DNA from: an uncultured Roseibium sp.
GTDB lineage: Bacteria; Pseudomonadota; Alphaproteobacteria; Rhizobiales; Stappiaceae
Assembly: GCF_947494555.1 (NCBI RefSeq)
Contig: NZ_CANLVF010000001.1
Coordinates: forward strand, 1,426,001 to 1,490,000
Reading direction: 5' to 3'
DNA length: 64,000 nucleotides
This document shows, piece by piece, positions 1-9,968 of this stretch. The notes below the pieces were generated by a model. It searched no databases. It saw only the letters and a list, made by a program, of their open reading frames with translations, and had not been told where the DNA came from. Positions within the stretch are counted from its first letter, which is position 1; the number at the start of each line of letters is the position of its first letter. A program made the position numbers and the translations under genes.

Positions 1-548
1 GCAAGATCGCAGGACAGTTCGTCCTTGTGCGCATCCAGAAACGGGCCAAGCGACGGTGAACCGGATTCTTCTTCTCCTTCGAACAGGATGCTCACGTCGA
101 TTGGCAGATCGCCGGTCTCCTCAATAAACGCACGTGCTGCCTCGACGAATGTCATCAGCTGACCTTTGTCGTCCGATGCGCCGCGGGCAACGATGATCTT
201 GCTGCCGTCCTCGCGTGTCTTGATGCTGGGTTCAAACGGATCCTGATCCCAAAGGTTCAATGGGTCGACGGGCTGAACATCGTAGTGTCCGTAAAAGAGT
301 ACGTGCGGGCCCGACTTGCCGGATGTGCGGTGTCCGACCACCATTGGATGACCGGCTGTATCGCGCACGGATGCCTCAATACCGATTGATGTCAGTTCAC
401 GCGCGAGCCATTCTGCAGCTTCGCGGCACGGTGCTGCGTATTCAGGGTCGGTAGAGATACTCTTGATTTTGAGAAGGTCGAACAGTCGATCGAGGCTGGA
501 TTCGAAATTGGTCTCGATGCGCGCCAAGACCTTATCGATGGAACTCAT
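1..548 (-). CDS. M20 family metallopeptidase (dipeptidase), partial
   Basis: This is the N-terminal 182 residues of a cytoplasmic M20-family zinc peptidase; the C-terminus lies beyond the left edge. The metal-site motifs are in order: GHYD at about residues 87-90 (H-x-D ligand and bridging region), the Asp pair of GASDDKG near 126, and a Glu cluster (EGEEESGS) near 159-164, which in this family holds the catalytic base and a zinc ligand. The start ATG is followed directly by the amphipathic N-terminus usual in M20 dipeptidases. The substrate (dipeptide, carnosine-like or acyl-amino acid) cannot be told from this part. It is on the same strand as the CDF-like gene, about 100 bases downstream of it. 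Confidence 0.88.
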   Translation of the reverse strand, partial: MSSIDKVLARIETNFESSLDRLFDLLKIKSISTDPEYAAPCREAAEWLARELTSIGIEASVRDTAGHPMVVGHRTSGKSGPHVLFYGHYDVQPVDPLNLWDQDPFEPSIKTREDGSKIIVARGASDDKGQLMTFVEAARAFIEETGDLPIDVSILFEGEEESGSPSLGPFLDAHKDELSCDL

Positions 549-647
549 AACGGATCCTTGAATTTGGAACAGAATGGCTGGCCGAAGAATGCACGGCCTT
601 TCAGAAGGCCCTAACAGGCCACAAGCGTGCGCGAAGCGCAAATGGAT

Positions 648-1601
648 TTAGCTGTTTTTCGGAAGGAGCGGCTGCGGTGCAGGCAGCGCGCCGCGCGCGG
701 TGACGATAACCTCAACTCTTGTCGGCCCAATAGTTGCCTCCAGTTTCTCCAGGAGCTTCGATTGAAACTCATCGATCTCCTCGGCCAGCACAGCTTTGCC
801 GGGATCGACATAGATCGCCACGTAGTGCATCCGTCCTGCCTGAAGGACCGCCGCCCTGTGGAAACGGTAGCCCATTTCCAGGGCAAGATCCCGCGCTGCG
901 CGCGCCGCCTTTGAATGCGTGCCTTTTGGAGCGCTCACCCCGGCAAGGTCTGCAAGCGTTTTTCTGAACGTCGCCAGCGGTTGCCAGATAATGGCGAGGA
1001 TTAGAACGATCACGATGACCGCATCGCCGATCGGCACATAGGGTGCAAGGGGCGTTCCCTCAAGAAAGGGAAGCGACAAAAGGGCGGCGCCCGCACCGAC
1101 ACTCAGCACACCATCCATCATTGCCGCTCTGGCTTCGGTCTTCAACAAAGGCGACCGCTTCCCGCTATTTCTGTAGGCGCGGTAATAGTTGAAAGCGAGG
1201 GCCAGACAAATCAGAACGATCGTGACCGAGTAAAAAACGATCGGCCCGAACACCAGTTCAGGAACCGTACCGCCAGTGAAGAAGGTCCAGATCTTGATTC
1301 CGGATACTATTGCCGCAAAAATAAGGATACCGATCAGGATCAGACTGCGGAAGGTGACGTAGAGCACCTCATCGAAATCATGCCCCCAAGGCCGTTTTCG
1401 CGTAGGCGGCAAACCAACGCGGGCGCCGATGCGTGAAGCTGCAATGGCGGATACGAAGTTGACGGCCGAATAGAGCCCGTCTACCAGCATGGCATCGGAG
1501 CGCGAAAGCCATGCAGTCAGGATGCCGGCGAAAGCCATGAACAGATTAGCCCATTTACCAGCAGTCAGGGCCTTACGTTCGATCTCCCGATTGTCGGCCA
1601 T
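648..1601 (-). CDS. Cation diffusion facilitator-like membrane transporter
   Basis: A 317-residue inner-membrane protein with about five or six hydrophobic segments in the first 200 residues and a soluble C-terminal domain, the layout of CDF exporters. The N-terminus (AGKWANLFMAFAGILTAW, then SDAMLVDGLYSAVN) matches CDF helices 1-2. The usual D-x3-D of helix 2 reads DGLYS, so the second Asp is Ser. In helix 5 the expected H-x3-D reads AMMD, with the His absent. Only about half of the standard zinc/iron ligands are therefore seen, and the transported ion is uncertain. The stop lies 6 bases downstream of nothing else on this strand until the M20 gene; the start lies 5 bases beyond the stop of the HerA-like gene, which suggests co-transcription. 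Confidence 0.75.
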   Translation of the reverse strand: MADNREIERKALTAGKWANLFMAFAGILTAWLSRSDAMLVDGLYSAVNFVSAIAASRIGARVGLPPTRKRPWGHDFDEVLYVTFRSLILIGILIFAAIVSGIKIWTFFTGGTVPELVFGPIVFYSVTIVLICLALAFNYYRAYRNSGKRSPLLKTEARAAMMDGVLSVGAGAALLSLPFLEGTPLAPYVPIGDAVIVIVLILAIIWQPLATFRKTLADLAGVSAPKGTHSKAARAARDLALEMGYRFHRAAVLQAGRMHYVAIYVDPGKAVLAEEIDEFQSKLLEKLEATIGPTRVEVIVTARGALPAPQPLLPKNS

Positions 1602-1606
1602 AAGCG

Positions 1607-3166
1607 TCAGTTTCCACGTTTCAACGATCCCATCAAACCGCGAACCAACGCGCGCCCGAGGGATGTCCCCAGGCTTCTCGCTGCAGACTTCAGTCCAGCT
1701 TCCAGCACGCTGTCGCGCTGGCTTCTGCGACTGGAGCGTCTTTTCATGCTCTCTTTGCGCGGACGGTCGTCGCGGCCGAAATCAGGAAGCTGAAACCCCG
1801 AACGGGACCGCCGTGGCTCACCGTGTTTGCGGGCATGCTTTTCTTCCCGGTCCCGGCTGCGCTGTTCCTGGCGCTGTTCCTCTTCTGCGCGGTTCATAAG
1901 GATTTCGTAAGCGGATTTTCTGTCCTTGGCGCGTTCGTAGAGGCCGAAAATGGCGCTCGATTGGATGAGCGCGCGCCGCTCAGCCTGCGTGATTGGTCCG
2001 AGACGGGAGCAGGGGGGCCGGATCAGGGTTCGTTGCACGACCGATGGGATCCCCTTGCCCTCCAGCGTCGAAACAAGTGCCTCGCCGACGCCGAGCTCGG
2101 TTATGACGCGTTCCGTGTTCAGGTCGGGATTTGGGCGAAAGGTTTCCGCAGCAGCCCTGACCGCCTTCTGGTCTCGCGGTGTGAAGGCCCGCAATGCATG
2201 CTGGATGCGGTTGCCGAGCTGCGCCAGGATCGTCTCCGGAATGTCTAGTGGGTTCTGGGTTACGAAATAGACGCCGACGCCTTTTGACCGGATCAGCCTG
2301 ACAACCTGTTCCACCTTCTCTATGAGTGCTTTGGGCGCGCCGCTGAAGAGAAGATGCGCTTCGTCGAAGAAGAAGACCAGTTTCGGCTTCTGCGGATCGC
2401 CGACCTCGGGCAGTTCCTCAAACAGCTCCGACAGAAGCCAAAGCAGAAAAACGGCGTATAGCCTGGGCGAGGACATGAGTTTGTCGGCGGCCAGAATGTT
2501 CACGATCCCGCGGCCGTCCTGCGCAGTGCGGATGAAGTCCCTGATGTCGAGCGCAGGTTCGCCGAAGAAATTCTCTCCGCCCTGGCGCTCCAATACGAGC
2601 AGCCTGCGCTGTATCGCGCCAATCGACGCCTTGGAAACATTTCCGTAAAGCGTTGAGAGTTCAGATGCGCGTTCGGCCACGTGGGCCAGCATTGCGCGCA
2701 GGTCCTTGAGATCCAGTAGCAAGAGCCCTTCATCGTCGGCCAGCTCAAACAGGACGTTCAGAACACCTTCCTGAGTGTCGTTCAACTCAAGCAGGCGCGA
2801 GAGAAGAAGCGGGCCGATCTCGGAAACCGTTGTGCGGATCGGATGGCCCTGCTTTCCCAGAAGGTCCCAGAAAACGGTTGGAAATTCCTTGTATTCGTAG
2901 CTCGGTTCAATGCCGACTTCCCGGGCCCGTTTTTCAAGAAAGTCCTTGGACACGCCTTCGGCGGCCAGTCCGGACAAGTCGCCCTTGATGTCGGCGCAGA
3001 AAACAGGAACACCCGCCTTTGAAAACCCCTCCGCGAGGATCTGCAACGAAACAGTCTTGCCGGTTCCGGTCGCTCCTGCGATCAATCCGTGCCGGTTGGC
3101 AAGTTTCAGCGCCAGCGTTTCGTTCTTGGTGCTGGCGCCGACAAAAATGCTTTCTTTTCCCGTCAC
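1607..3166 (-). CDS. HerA/YjgR-type ATPase (DUF853 family)
   Basis: A 519-residue cytoplasmic P-loop ATPase of the HerA-FtsK superfamily, YjgR/DUF853 branch. A Walker A motif GATGTGKT is at residues 31-38 and a Walker B-like strand (LVFFFDEAHLL) near the middle, followed by a VGVYFVTQNP motif that typically carries the sensor residue of this group. The last 100 residues are a basic, low-complexity Arg/Lys-rich tail. E. coli YjgR has no firmly established function; a nucleic-acid motor role is inferred from the superfamily. It is the first gene of a leftward group with the CDF-like transporter (5-base gap). It is divergent from the small gene at 3337. Confidence 0.88.
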   Translation of the reverse strand: MTGKESIFVGASTKNETLALKLANRHGLIAGATGTGKTVSLQILAEGFSKAGVPVFCADIKGDLSGLAAEGVSKDFLEKRAREVGIEPSYEYKEFPTVFWDLLGKQGHPIRTTVSEIGPLLLSRLLELNDTQEGVLNVLFELADDEGLLLLDLKDLRAMLAHVAERASELSTLYGNVSKASIGAIQRRLLVLERQGGENFFGEPALDIRDFIRTAQDGRGIVNILAADKLMSSPRLYAVFLLWLLSELFEELPEVGDPQKPKLVFFFDEAHLLFSGAPKALIEKVEQVVRLIRSKGVGVYFVTQNPLDIPETILAQLGNRIQHALRAFTPRDQKAVRAAAETFRPNPDLNTERVITELGVGEALVSTLEGKGIPSVVQRTLIRPPCSRLGPITQAERRALIQSSAIFGLYERAKDRKSAYEILMNRAEEEQRQEQRSRDREEKHARKHGEPRRSRSGFQLPDFGRDDRPRKESMKRRSSRRSQRDSVLEAGLKSAARSLGTSLGRALVRGLMGSLKRGN

Positions 3167-3336
3167 GGATACCCCCGAATCTCACTGGCTTTCCCTGAAC
3201 CTAACAAAGCTGCTGCAAAAAAGCGCGCTTGAGGTGTGAAGTCGTGTCGACGGATTTCCGGAAAAGCATGTATAGGAATGACCGGCGGTGCAGCCGAGAA
3301 CACAAGCAGCACAAACAGACTTACCTGGAGAACGGT

Positions 3337-3729
3337 ATGGAAGAACTCATTAATCGGATCATGGCGGCAGCCGGGATCGACAAGGATCTTGCGACCAATG
3401 CGGTCGGCATCATTTTGGACTTTCTGAACCGCGAAGGACCGGAAGACAAGATGCAGCAGATTTTCGATGCCCTTCCGGGGGCCGCTGATCTTGTCGCCGC
3501 GCGCGAGGGCGCCGGGTCCGGCGGTGGTTTGCTCGGCGGTTTGGGAAGCATGATGGGCGGCAGTATGGGAGCGATGGGTGCCCTCAGCGAACTGAACAGT
3601 GCAGGGCTCGACATGGGCGGCGTGCAAAGTGTTGTCAAAGAGCTGGTTTCCTATGCTAAGGAAAAAGCAGGGGACGACGTAGTGGAGGAAGTGATTTCAC
3701 AAATTCCGGGGTTGAACCAAGTCGTCTAG
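3337..3729 (+). CDS. Small conserved protein with Gly/Met-rich linker (DUF2267/DUF2780-like)
   Basis: A 130-residue protein with no signal peptide. An N-terminal helical segment (residues 1-55) resembles proteins of the DUF2267/DUF2780 kind, then comes a Gly- and Met-rich stretch (about 60-80) and a C-terminal helical segment ending in a hydrophobic IPGLNQVV tail. The start at 3337 is chosen because TGGAG sits 8 bases upstream; an in-frame codon further upstream has no ribosome binding site. It is followed after 45 bases by a DUF4332 gene in the same direction, so the two are probably transcribed together. The family assignment is by overall pattern only and no biochemical role is known to me. 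Confidence 0.7.
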   Translation: MEELINRIMAAAGIDKDLATNAVGIILDFLNREGPEDKMQQIFDALPGAADLVAAREGAGSGGGLLGGLGSMMGGSMGAMGALSELNSAGLDMGGVQSVVKELVSYAKEKAGDDVVEEVISQIPGLNQVV

Positions 3730-3774
3730 CTGCCCCAGGGTTCTGCCATCGGTCTCAGAGGGAGTTCATTGCGC

Positions 3775-4182
3775 ATGTCATATTCGATCAAAGAAATCGA
3801 GGGCATTGGCCCGACTTATGCTGCGAAACTGGGTGAAGCGGGCATTACGACAACGGAAGCTTATCTGGAGCGGGCAAAGGATCCGAAGGGGCGCAAGGCG
3901 CTTGAAAAGGAAACCGGTATCGAAGCCAAACGCATTTTGAAATGGGCCAATATGGCCGATCTTATGCGGATCAGCGGTGTCGGTGAGGAGTATTCGGAGC
4001 TTCTGGAAGCAGCCGGTGTCGACACCGTCAAAGAGCTGAAAAACCGCAACGCGACAAACCTTGCCGCGAAGATGAAGGAAGTGAATGACGAAAAAAGCCT
4101 CGTTCGTCAGGTGCCAAGCGAAAGTCAGGTGACCAAGTGGGTCGATCAGGCAAAAGAACTGACGCCTATGATGACCTATTGA
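3775..4182 (+). CDS. DUF4332 family protein with helix-hairpin-helix motifs
   Basis: A 135-residue cytoplasmic protein of the DUF4332 family. Two helix-hairpin-helix-like repeats are visible: IEGIGPTYAAKLGEAGI near residues 8-24 and ISGVGEEYSELLEAAGV near 66-82. These G-x-G hairpins usually contact DNA backbone, but in DUF4332 the activity is not established. ATG 3775 is preferred over TTG 3769 because the AGAGGGAG ribosome binding site is about 10 bases upstream of the ATG and too close to the TTG. It ends just before a strong intrinsic terminator, so it closes the transcription unit that starts at 3337. Confidence 0.85.
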   Translation: MSYSIKEIEGIGPTYAAKLGEAGITTTEAYLERAKDPKGRKALEKETGIEAKRILKWANMADLMRISGVGEEYSELLEAAGVDTVKELKNRNATNLAAKMKEVNDEKSLVRQVPSESQVTKWVDQAKELTPMMTY

Positions 4183-4213
4183 ACGGTTCGAAGCCGGCTG
4201 GAAAAACGAAGAA

Positions 4214-4238
4214 GGCGCGCTTGCAGCGCGCCTTTTTT
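4214..4238 (+). terminator. Intrinsic terminator after the DUF4332 gene
   Basis: Perfect 7-bp stem GGCGCGC/GCGCGCC with a 5-base loop, followed by six T. It lies 31 bases after the DUF4332 stop and also between that gene and the convergent LuxR-type gene. Confidence 0.9.
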
Positions 4239-4285
4239 AGTTTCCTGATCGATATCGGCGGTGTGGCGCCTGCGATCGGCTCAAA

Positions 4286-4987
4286 CTAAACGCTGATCTG
4301 ACCGTAGCGCAGTGCTTCCACGACCGTGTGGGTCTTGTTGGATGCATTGAGCTTGACGCTTGCGTTTTGCAGATGGGCGTGAACCGTGCGTTGCGAAATG
4401 TCGAGGACGTCGGCAATTTCACCGGCCGTTTTGCCGTATGCCGTCAGCTCAAGAACCCTGCGCTCGCGGCTGGAAAGAGCGCCAGGACGCTGACCGGAGA
4501 TGACACCAAGATCGCGAAGACGAGAAAAGGCTGCTGCGGAAAGGACTTCCAGGTTCGCAAGATCGTATTTGTTCACCTGAAGTGATGGACCGCTTGCGAA
4601 AACGAACGCCTGGAACGGATAAAGCTCTGTCACGGGTACGACAACGATCTGGCTGCCTTCACCGGCAGAAGCGAGGAGATCGGAGTGTTCCATATCGCCA
4701 GCTGTAATCGTCCAAACCCGCGCACGGTTGGATCCAAGACCGAGCATCAAAGCGCTGTCGTTTGCGGACAGCGAAGTGCTTTCAATGCCGTCGTTGCGCT
4801 GGTCCGGCCAACGGAACCGCTGCACCAGATTGTCAATCGGACGGTTCGGCATCGGCAAGCCGGTGATGAGTATGTGCGTCGCCCCCATGCGCCGCAGGTT
4901 CGACTCCAAAATGTCGAGGACATGGTGAGCCGCGTTTGCTTCAGAAATTGCTCTCAGTTTGCTTTTCAATTCTGTCTGATCAAGCAT
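4286..4987 (-). CDS. LuxR-family transcriptional regulator (autoinducer-binding type)
   Basis: A 233-residue regulator. Residues 1-160 look like an autoinducer-binding domain, and residues about 168-233 form a LuxR-type helix-turn-helix with the signature LSSRERRVLELTAYGKTAGEIA followed by the recognition helix region ISQRTVHAHLQNASVKL. No LuxI-type synthase gene is in the window, so it would be a LuxR solo here. The start at 4987 is chosen because AAGGA lies 8 bases upstream; the ATG three codons earlier abuts that site. The ligand and targets are unknown. It is followed by nothing on its strand before the terminator region and faces the long leader of the mutase operon. Confidence 0.85.
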   Translation of the reverse strand: MLDQTELKSKLRAISEANAAHHVLDILESNLRRMGATHILITGLPMPNRPIDNLVQRFRWPDQRNDGIESTSLSANDSALMLGLGSNRARVWTITAGDMEHSDLLASAGEGSQIVVVPVTELYPFQAFVFASGPSLQVNKYDLANLEVLSAAAFSRLRDLGVISGQRPGALSSRERRVLELTAYGKTAGEIADVLDISQRTVHAHLQNASVKLNASNKTHTVVEALRYGQISV

Positions 4988-5486
4988 TGTGCACATCCTT
5001 AGCGGTCTAAATTACCGCATGCTTGCCAGCCTGGTGGTTTCAACCACCTACGGCTGATGATGGGTTCGTTAATGGCTTAGACTGAACCGATCATGGCACA
5101 AGCCCCAGCCGAGCGCCGCGCACGTTATCTAAGGTATTTATTCCCATGCGTCAGCGCTTTTACGCTACAATACAATTGATGATCGTACCAATAGGGAAAA
5201 TAGGGAGAGTTTGCTTATTGCGCCAAAAATTTGGCAAAATATCATCAAATTGCATCTCCAGATCTACAATCCGGCCTGTATCTCGTTATGGGTTGTTGAA
5301 AATAAAGCGCACAATTTGCGCATTTATTCGCATTCCGGCAACAAGACGACGAGTGTGACGCACCTGTTCAAAAAATGTGATAGATTCCCTCAAGTTGGCC
5401 TGAAATCCGCGTGAACCTTACCCTTAATGCTGAGTTGCCAAGCTCCAGAAGGCCGGACTAAAACGGGGCCAAGGGAGACGATTGCA
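4988..5486. other. Long AT-rich intergenic region between luxR-like gene and mutA
   Basis: About 500 bases with no supported gene. The middle (roughly 5150-5360) is clearly richer in A and T than the flanking genes. Short open frames here have no ribosome binding site and odd composition. The region must hold the promoters of both divergent genes; no operator or riboswitch consensus was recognised. Confidence 0.6.
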
Positions 5487-7487
5487 ATGCCGCTCAGTTT
5501 TACCGGACCTGATAGCTTTTATTCTGTCGATGAAAACGCCTGGTGGGAATCTGTCGACCTGGCCCTGAAAGGGCGGTCCAGACAGACGCTCTTCGGATCG
5601 ACGGAGGATGGCCTCGAAATTACGCCGATCTATTCCCGCCGCAGTGACGTACCGGCTCGCGAATTAAGGACAGGCGCGCAAAACTGGACACTAATGCAGC
5701 GCGTGGAAATTCCCGATCCGGTGGCTGCGAACGCCCAGATCATAGAGGATCTTCAAGGCGGGGCCGATGGTTTCGAACTGGTCTTTGCCGGGGCAGGAAC
5801 ATCAGATGGACACGGCATCCATGCGTCGGATCTTGCGGATTTTGAAGCCCTTTTTGATGGTGTCCTGCTAGATCTTGTCAAAATCCGCGTGAATGCGGGG
5901 GCGGGAACTCCTGAAGCAGTTGCATTGCTCCTTGCCTTTCTGGACCAACGGGGAATTGCACTCGCCGATGTCGAAATCGCGTCCGGATTCGATCCCTTTG
6001 CCTGGCTGGCAAGCCGCGCCCCAGGTTCATTCGAACTTCAATCGGCGCTCCGCCAGGCAGCGGACCTCTTACACGCAACTGAAAAATCGGGCGTATCGCT
6101 GAGAACACTGAACGCTGACGGACAAGCCTGGCATAATGCGGGCGCGACGCCAGCGCAGGAACTCGGACTTGTTCTTGCGTCTGCGACAGCCCAGCTTAGA
6201 ATGCTGGAAGACACAGGGTTGAAGCCTGAAACGTGGTCGGGGCTGATGAGCCTTGCCCTGGTGGCGGATGCGGATCAATTCGGCACGATTGCAAAGGCGC
6301 GGGCAATGCGGGCGCTTTGGGCCTGTGTTCTGGACGGCGCCGGCCTACCGCAGTCGCAGACGAAACTGCACATGAGCAGTTCCTTCAGAATGCTGACCGG
6401 TCGTGATCCCTGGGTCAATCTTCTGCGCAACACTGTTGCCGTTTTTGCTGCCGGTATCGGTGGTGCAGACAGCATTTGCGCGCTGCCACATACGTTTGCG
6501 GTGGGATTGCCTGACCAACTAGCGCGCCGTTTGGCGCGCAATACACAGGCCATTTTGCTTGAAGAGAGCAATCTGGCACGTGTGAAAGATCCCGCGGCGG
6601 GCTCCGGTGCCATCGAAGACAGAACCGAAAAACTGTGCGGCGCTGCCTGGTCATTCTTCCAGACGATAGAGGCTGCGGGCGGATTGGCGGACGCCCTCGA
6701 CCAAGGGCTGGTTCAAAAGCAGATCGCGACGTCGCGGGATGAACTCGACAAAAATGTTGCGCGTCGAAAACGGCCTATTACCGGGGTAAGTGAATTTCCA
6801 AACCTGTCGGAAAAGCCTGTCTCAGTGATGTCAACATCACAAACGCCATCCAAGGCCAAGACCGACGCCCCCCGCAGCAGCCTTCCGGAGCCTGGCACCG
6901 GTGAATGGACGGCTGCGGTAAAAGACGTTGCCCTCAAGGGATTTGCGCTTTCGGCGATCGTCAAACTGCCTGATTCCGATTCGAGCGAACTCGACACGGC
7001 GCGCCTTGCCGAACCTTTCGAGCAACTCAGGGCTGCCGCTGAACACGTAGCGGAAAAGACGTCGAAGCCGCCTCTGGTATTCCTGGCGACGCTCGGCAGT
7101 CTTGCTCAATACACCGCCCGTGCGACCTGGATAGCAAATGCATTTGCAGCCGGCGGCATCGATGCAGTTGCACCTGCCGTTTATCCAACATTCGATGCAT
7201 TGCTGGAGGCATTCAAAGAAAGCGCTGCAACGATCGCTTGTCTCGTTTCATCGGACAGCGTTTATGAGTCCGATGCGACAGATGCCGCGGCGAGGCTGAA
7301 AGCGGCGGGTGTACAGTATCTTTATCTGGCGGGAAGACCGGGCGAGCGTGAGGCCGACCTGAAGGACAATGGCGTGGATGCTTTTGTTTATGCGGGATGT
7401 GACCTTCTGGAAATTCTGAAAGATGCTCACACGCGCCTTGCGGGGTCGGAGAACTTCGATAATCAGGCATTGGAGGTCCCGTCATGA
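5487..7487 (+). CDS. mutA: Methylmalonyl-CoA mutase small (beta) subunit
   Basis: A 666-residue subunit that pairs with MutB to form the adenosylcobalamin-dependent enzyme converting (R)-methylmalonyl-CoA to succinyl-CoA, the last step of propionyl-CoA assimilation. The N-terminal part has the mutase beta-subunit signature around ENAWW and a TIM-barrel region (for example [20 protein letters not shown]). The C-terminal flavodoxin-like domain lacks the DxHxxG cobalamin motif, as expected for the small subunit. The start at 5487 has AAGGGAG upstream; an in-frame ATG 60 bases earlier has none. Its last four bases ATGA overlap the mutB start, implying translational coupling. Confidence 0.95.
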   Translation: MPLSFTGPDSFYSVDENAWWESVDLALKGRSRQTLFGSTEDGLEITPIYSRRSDVPARELRTGAQNWTLMQRVEIPDPVAANAQIIEDLQGGADGFELVFAGAGTSDGHGIHASDLADFEALFDGVLLDLVKIRVNAGAGTPEAVALLLAFLDQRGIALADVEIASGFDPFAWLASRAPGSFELQSALRQAADLLHATEKSGVSLRTLNADGQAWHNAGATPAQELGLVLASATAQLRMLEDTGLKPETWSGLMSLALVADADQFGTIAKARAMRALWACVLDGAGLPQSQTKLHMSSSFRMLTGRDPWVNLLRNTVAVFAAGIGGADSICALPHTFAVGLPDQLARRLARNTQAILLEESNLARVKDPAAGSGAIEDRTEKLCGAAWSFFQTIEAAGGLADALDQGLVQKQIATSRDELDKNVARRKRPITGVSEFPNLSEKPVSVMSTSQTPSKAKTDAPRSSLPEPGTGEWTAAVKDVALKGFALSAIVKLPDSDSSELDTARLAEPFEQLRAAAEHVAEKTSKPPLVFLATLGSLAQYTARATWIANAFAAGGIDAVAPAVYPTFDALLEAFKESAATIACLVSSDSVYESDATDAAARLKAAGVQYLYLAGRPGEREADLKDNGVDAFVYAGCDLLEILKDAHTRLAGSENFDNQALEVPS

Positions 7488-9649
7488 GAAGGATCCCGAA
7501 TTATTCGAACAAGTCCTTCCAGAACGGTCTCAAGAATGCGGTTCCTGGATCTGAGAAGAGCTGGTTGACACCGGAGGATATCGAGGTGAAGCCGGTTTAC
7601 GGAGCCGGGGATCTGGACGGGCTTCGTCACCTCGACACATGGCCTGGGCTGCCGCCTTTCCTGCGCGGCCCATATCCGACCATGTACGTCCAGCAGCCCT
7701 GGACGGTGCGCCAATATGCCGGTTTCTCGACCGCGGAAGATTCCAACGCGTTTTACCGTCGCAACCTCGCCGCCGGGCAAAAGGGCCTTTCCGTTGCGTT
7801 CGACCTGGCAACGCACCGTGGTTATGACAGCGATCATCCAAGGGTCGCAGGCGACGTCGGTATGGCGGGCGTTGCTATTGATTCCATTTACGACATGCGA
7901 ACGCTTTTCTCTGGCATCCCGCTCGACAAAATGAGTGTGTCGATGACCATGAACGGAGCGGTGCTGCCGGTTCTGGCGCTGTACATCGTGGCTGCCGAGG
8001 AGCAGGGTGTTGCGCAGAAGGATCTGTCGGGAACCATTCAGAATGACATTCTGAAGGAGTTCATGGTCCGGAACACCTATATTTATCCTCCGCAGCATTC
8101 GATGCGGATTATTTCCGATATTTTCAAATACACGTCTCAGAATATGCCGCGGTTCAACTCGATCTCGATCTCCGGCTACCACATGCAGGAAGCTGGAGCG
8201 ACCGCGGACCTGGAACTTGCCTACACGATCGCCGACGGCATTGAGTATGCGCGTGCCGGTGTCGGGGCAGGCATGGATATCGACCGATTTGCGCCGCGGC
8301 TCTCATTCTTCTGGGCGATCGGCATGAATTTCTTCATGGAAGTGGCCAAGTTGCGCGCCGCGCGCCTGATCTGGGCCACGCTCATGCAGGAGAATTTCCA
8401 GCCGAAAAATGCCAAGTCGCTTTCGTTGCGCACGCATTCCCAGACCTCCGGCTGGTCATTGACCGCGCAAGACGTCTTCAACAACGTGATCCGCACGTGC
8501 GTCGAAGCAATGGCGGCGACACAGGGGCATACCCAGTCGTTGCACACCAATGCCCTTGATGAAGCGCTGGCCTTACCGACGGATTTTTCGGCGCGGATCG
8601 CGCGCAACACACAGCTTTTCCTGCAGCAGGAGAGCGGCACGACCGAAGTGATCGACCCCTGGGGCGGGTCCTACTATGTCGAAAAGCTGACGAGCGACCT
8701 TGCCGAAAAAGCGATGACGCATATTCGTGAAGTCGAAGAACTCGGCGGTATGGCCAAGGCGATTGAAAAGGGTATTCCGAAACTACGGATCGAAGAGGCG
8801 GCTGCCAAGACACAGGCCCGTATCGACAGCGGTTCTCAAACCGTGGTCGGCGTCAACAAGTTCAAGCCGGAGAGCGAAGCCGCGATTGACGTTCTTAAAG
8901 TTGACAACGCGCAGGTCCGGTCCGCGCAGATCGACAAACTGAAGCGGTTGAGGCAGGAGCGCGACGAGACCGAAACGCAGGCCGCGCTTGACGCTTTGAC
9001 CAGATGCTGTGAAAGCGGAGAGGGGAACCTTCTGGATCTTTCCGTGAAGGCCGCGCGGGCGATGGCGACAGTCGGCGAGATCTCGCTGGCAATGGAGAAG
9101 GTATTCGACCGGCACAAGGCGGAAATCAAGTCGATCGCCGGGGTCTACAAGCGGGAGGCGGGCTCTATGTCTGGAACCATGGACAAGGTTCTGAAGCTGG
9201 TTGAAACGTTTGAGGAAAATGACGGACGCCGCCCGCGAATTCTGGTCGCCAAAATGGGTCAGGACGGCCATGACCGCGGACAGAAGGTCATCGCATCCGC
9301 ATTCGCTGATCTTGGCTTCGACGTTGATATTGGCCCATTGTTTCAAACACCGGAAGAAGCGGCTCGGCAAGCCGTCGAGAACGATGTGCATGTTGTCGGC
9401 GTTTCGTCGCTTGCCGCCGGGCATCTCACCCTTGTTCCTGCGTTGAAAGAAGCGCTTGCCGGCGAGGGACGGGAAGACATCATGATCGTTGTCGGCGGGG
9501 TTGTGCCGCCTCAGGACTACGAAGCACTCTATCAGTCCGGAGCGTCAGCGATATTTCCACCTGGAACAGTGATTGCCGAAGCTGCCGTCGGATTGATCAG
9601 CAAGTTGAATGAGCAGCTTGGCTACGGACCCGCAGAGGCGGCGGAGTAA
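7484..9649 (+). CDS. mutB: Methylmalonyl-CoA mutase large (alpha) subunit
   Basis: A 721-residue catalytic subunit. The N-terminal TIM barrel carries the substrate-site sequences [11 protein letters not shown] and [12 protein letters not shown]; the C-terminal B12-binding domain has MGQDGHDRG at about 591-599, whose His (about 596) is the lower axial cobalt ligand, then GVSSLAAGH and GGVVPPQD, typical of this fold. It is full length for the family. The ATG overlaps the mutA stop. No MeaB-type chaperone gene follows in the window. The enzyme needs B12, which fits with the riboswitch-controlled importer near 34 kb. Confidence 0.97.
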   Translation: MRRIPNYSNKSFQNGLKNAVPGSEKSWLTPEDIEVKPVYGAGDLDGLRHLDTWPGLPPFLRGPYPTMYVQQPWTVRQYAGFSTAEDSNAFYRRNLAAGQKGLSVAFDLATHRGYDSDHPRVAGDVGMAGVAIDSIYDMRTLFSGIPLDKMSVSMTMNGAVLPVLALYIVAAEEQGVAQKDLSGTIQNDILKEFMVRNTYIYPPQHSMRIISDIFKYTSQNMPRFNSISISGYHMQEAGATADLELAYTIADGIEYARAGVGAGMDIDRFAPRLSFFWAIGMNFFMEVAKLRAARLIWATLMQENFQPKNAKSLSLRTHSQTSGWSLTAQDVFNNVIRTCVEAMAATQGHTQSLHTNALDEALALPTDFSARIARNTQLFLQQESGTTEVIDPWGGSYYVEKLTSDLAEKAMTHIREVEELGGMAKAIEKGIPKLRIEEAAAKTQARIDSGSQTVVGVNKFKPESEAAIDVLKVDNAQVRSAQIDKLKRLRQERDETETQAALDALTRCCESGEGNLLDLSVKAARAMATVGEISLAMEKVFDRHKAEIKSIAGVYKREAGSMSGTMDKVLKLVETFEENDGRRPRILVAKMGQDGHDRGQKVIASAFADLGFDVDIGPLFQTPEEAARQAVENDVHVVGVSSLAAGHLTLVPALKEALAGEGREDIMIVVGGVVPPQDYEALYQSGASAIFPPGTVIAEAAVGLISKLNEQLGYGPAEAAE

Positions 9650-9720
9650 GCGAACACCGCGCGAGGCAATCTGTTTCGGCAAGAAGGGCGACATTTGCGC
9701 TAATACGTTTTCAGGCGGGT

Positions 9721-9936
9721 TTACGCATCTGAGTCTGTCTCATAGATCAGGATATCTCCCGGCTGACAGTCGAGGGCTTCGCAGATTTTCTCCAGAGTGT
9801 CGAACCGGACACCCTTGACCTTGCCGGATTTCAGCAAGGAGACGTTCTGCTCCGTGATGCCAATGCGCTCTGCCAGTTCCTTCGACCGCATCTTGCGTCG
9901 CGCAAGCATCACATCAAGTTCAATGATGATGGGCAT
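9721..9936 (-). CDS. Small XRE/Cro-CI type helix-turn-helix regulator
   Basis: A 71-residue DNA-binding protein that is almost entirely a helix-turn-helix domain: KELAERIGITEQNVSLLKSGKVKGVRFDTLEKICEALDCQPGDIL. This short YozG-like form commonly sits beside DUF2975 membrane proteins, as here. It is 32 bases downstream of the DUF2975 gene on the same strand, which indicates one transcript. The palindromes upstream of that operon (10622-10671) are candidate operators for it, which is an inference. Confidence 0.88.
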   Translation of the reverse strand: MPIIIELDVMLARRKMRSKELAERIGITEQNVSLLKSGKVKGVRFDTLEKICEALDCQPGDILIYETDSDA

Positions 9937-9968
9937 AGCGGTGCCATTCGGACAAGTGATCAGGCCTT

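Noticed and set aside
594..610. GGCCTT/AAGGCC hairpin between the M20 and CDF-like genes
   Set aside because: No T-run on either strand, so it is not called as a terminator.
5146..5414. Two short AT-rich frames upstream of mutA
   Set aside because: No ribosome binding site, Ile/Lys/Arg-rich composition from AT-rich DNA, no family.
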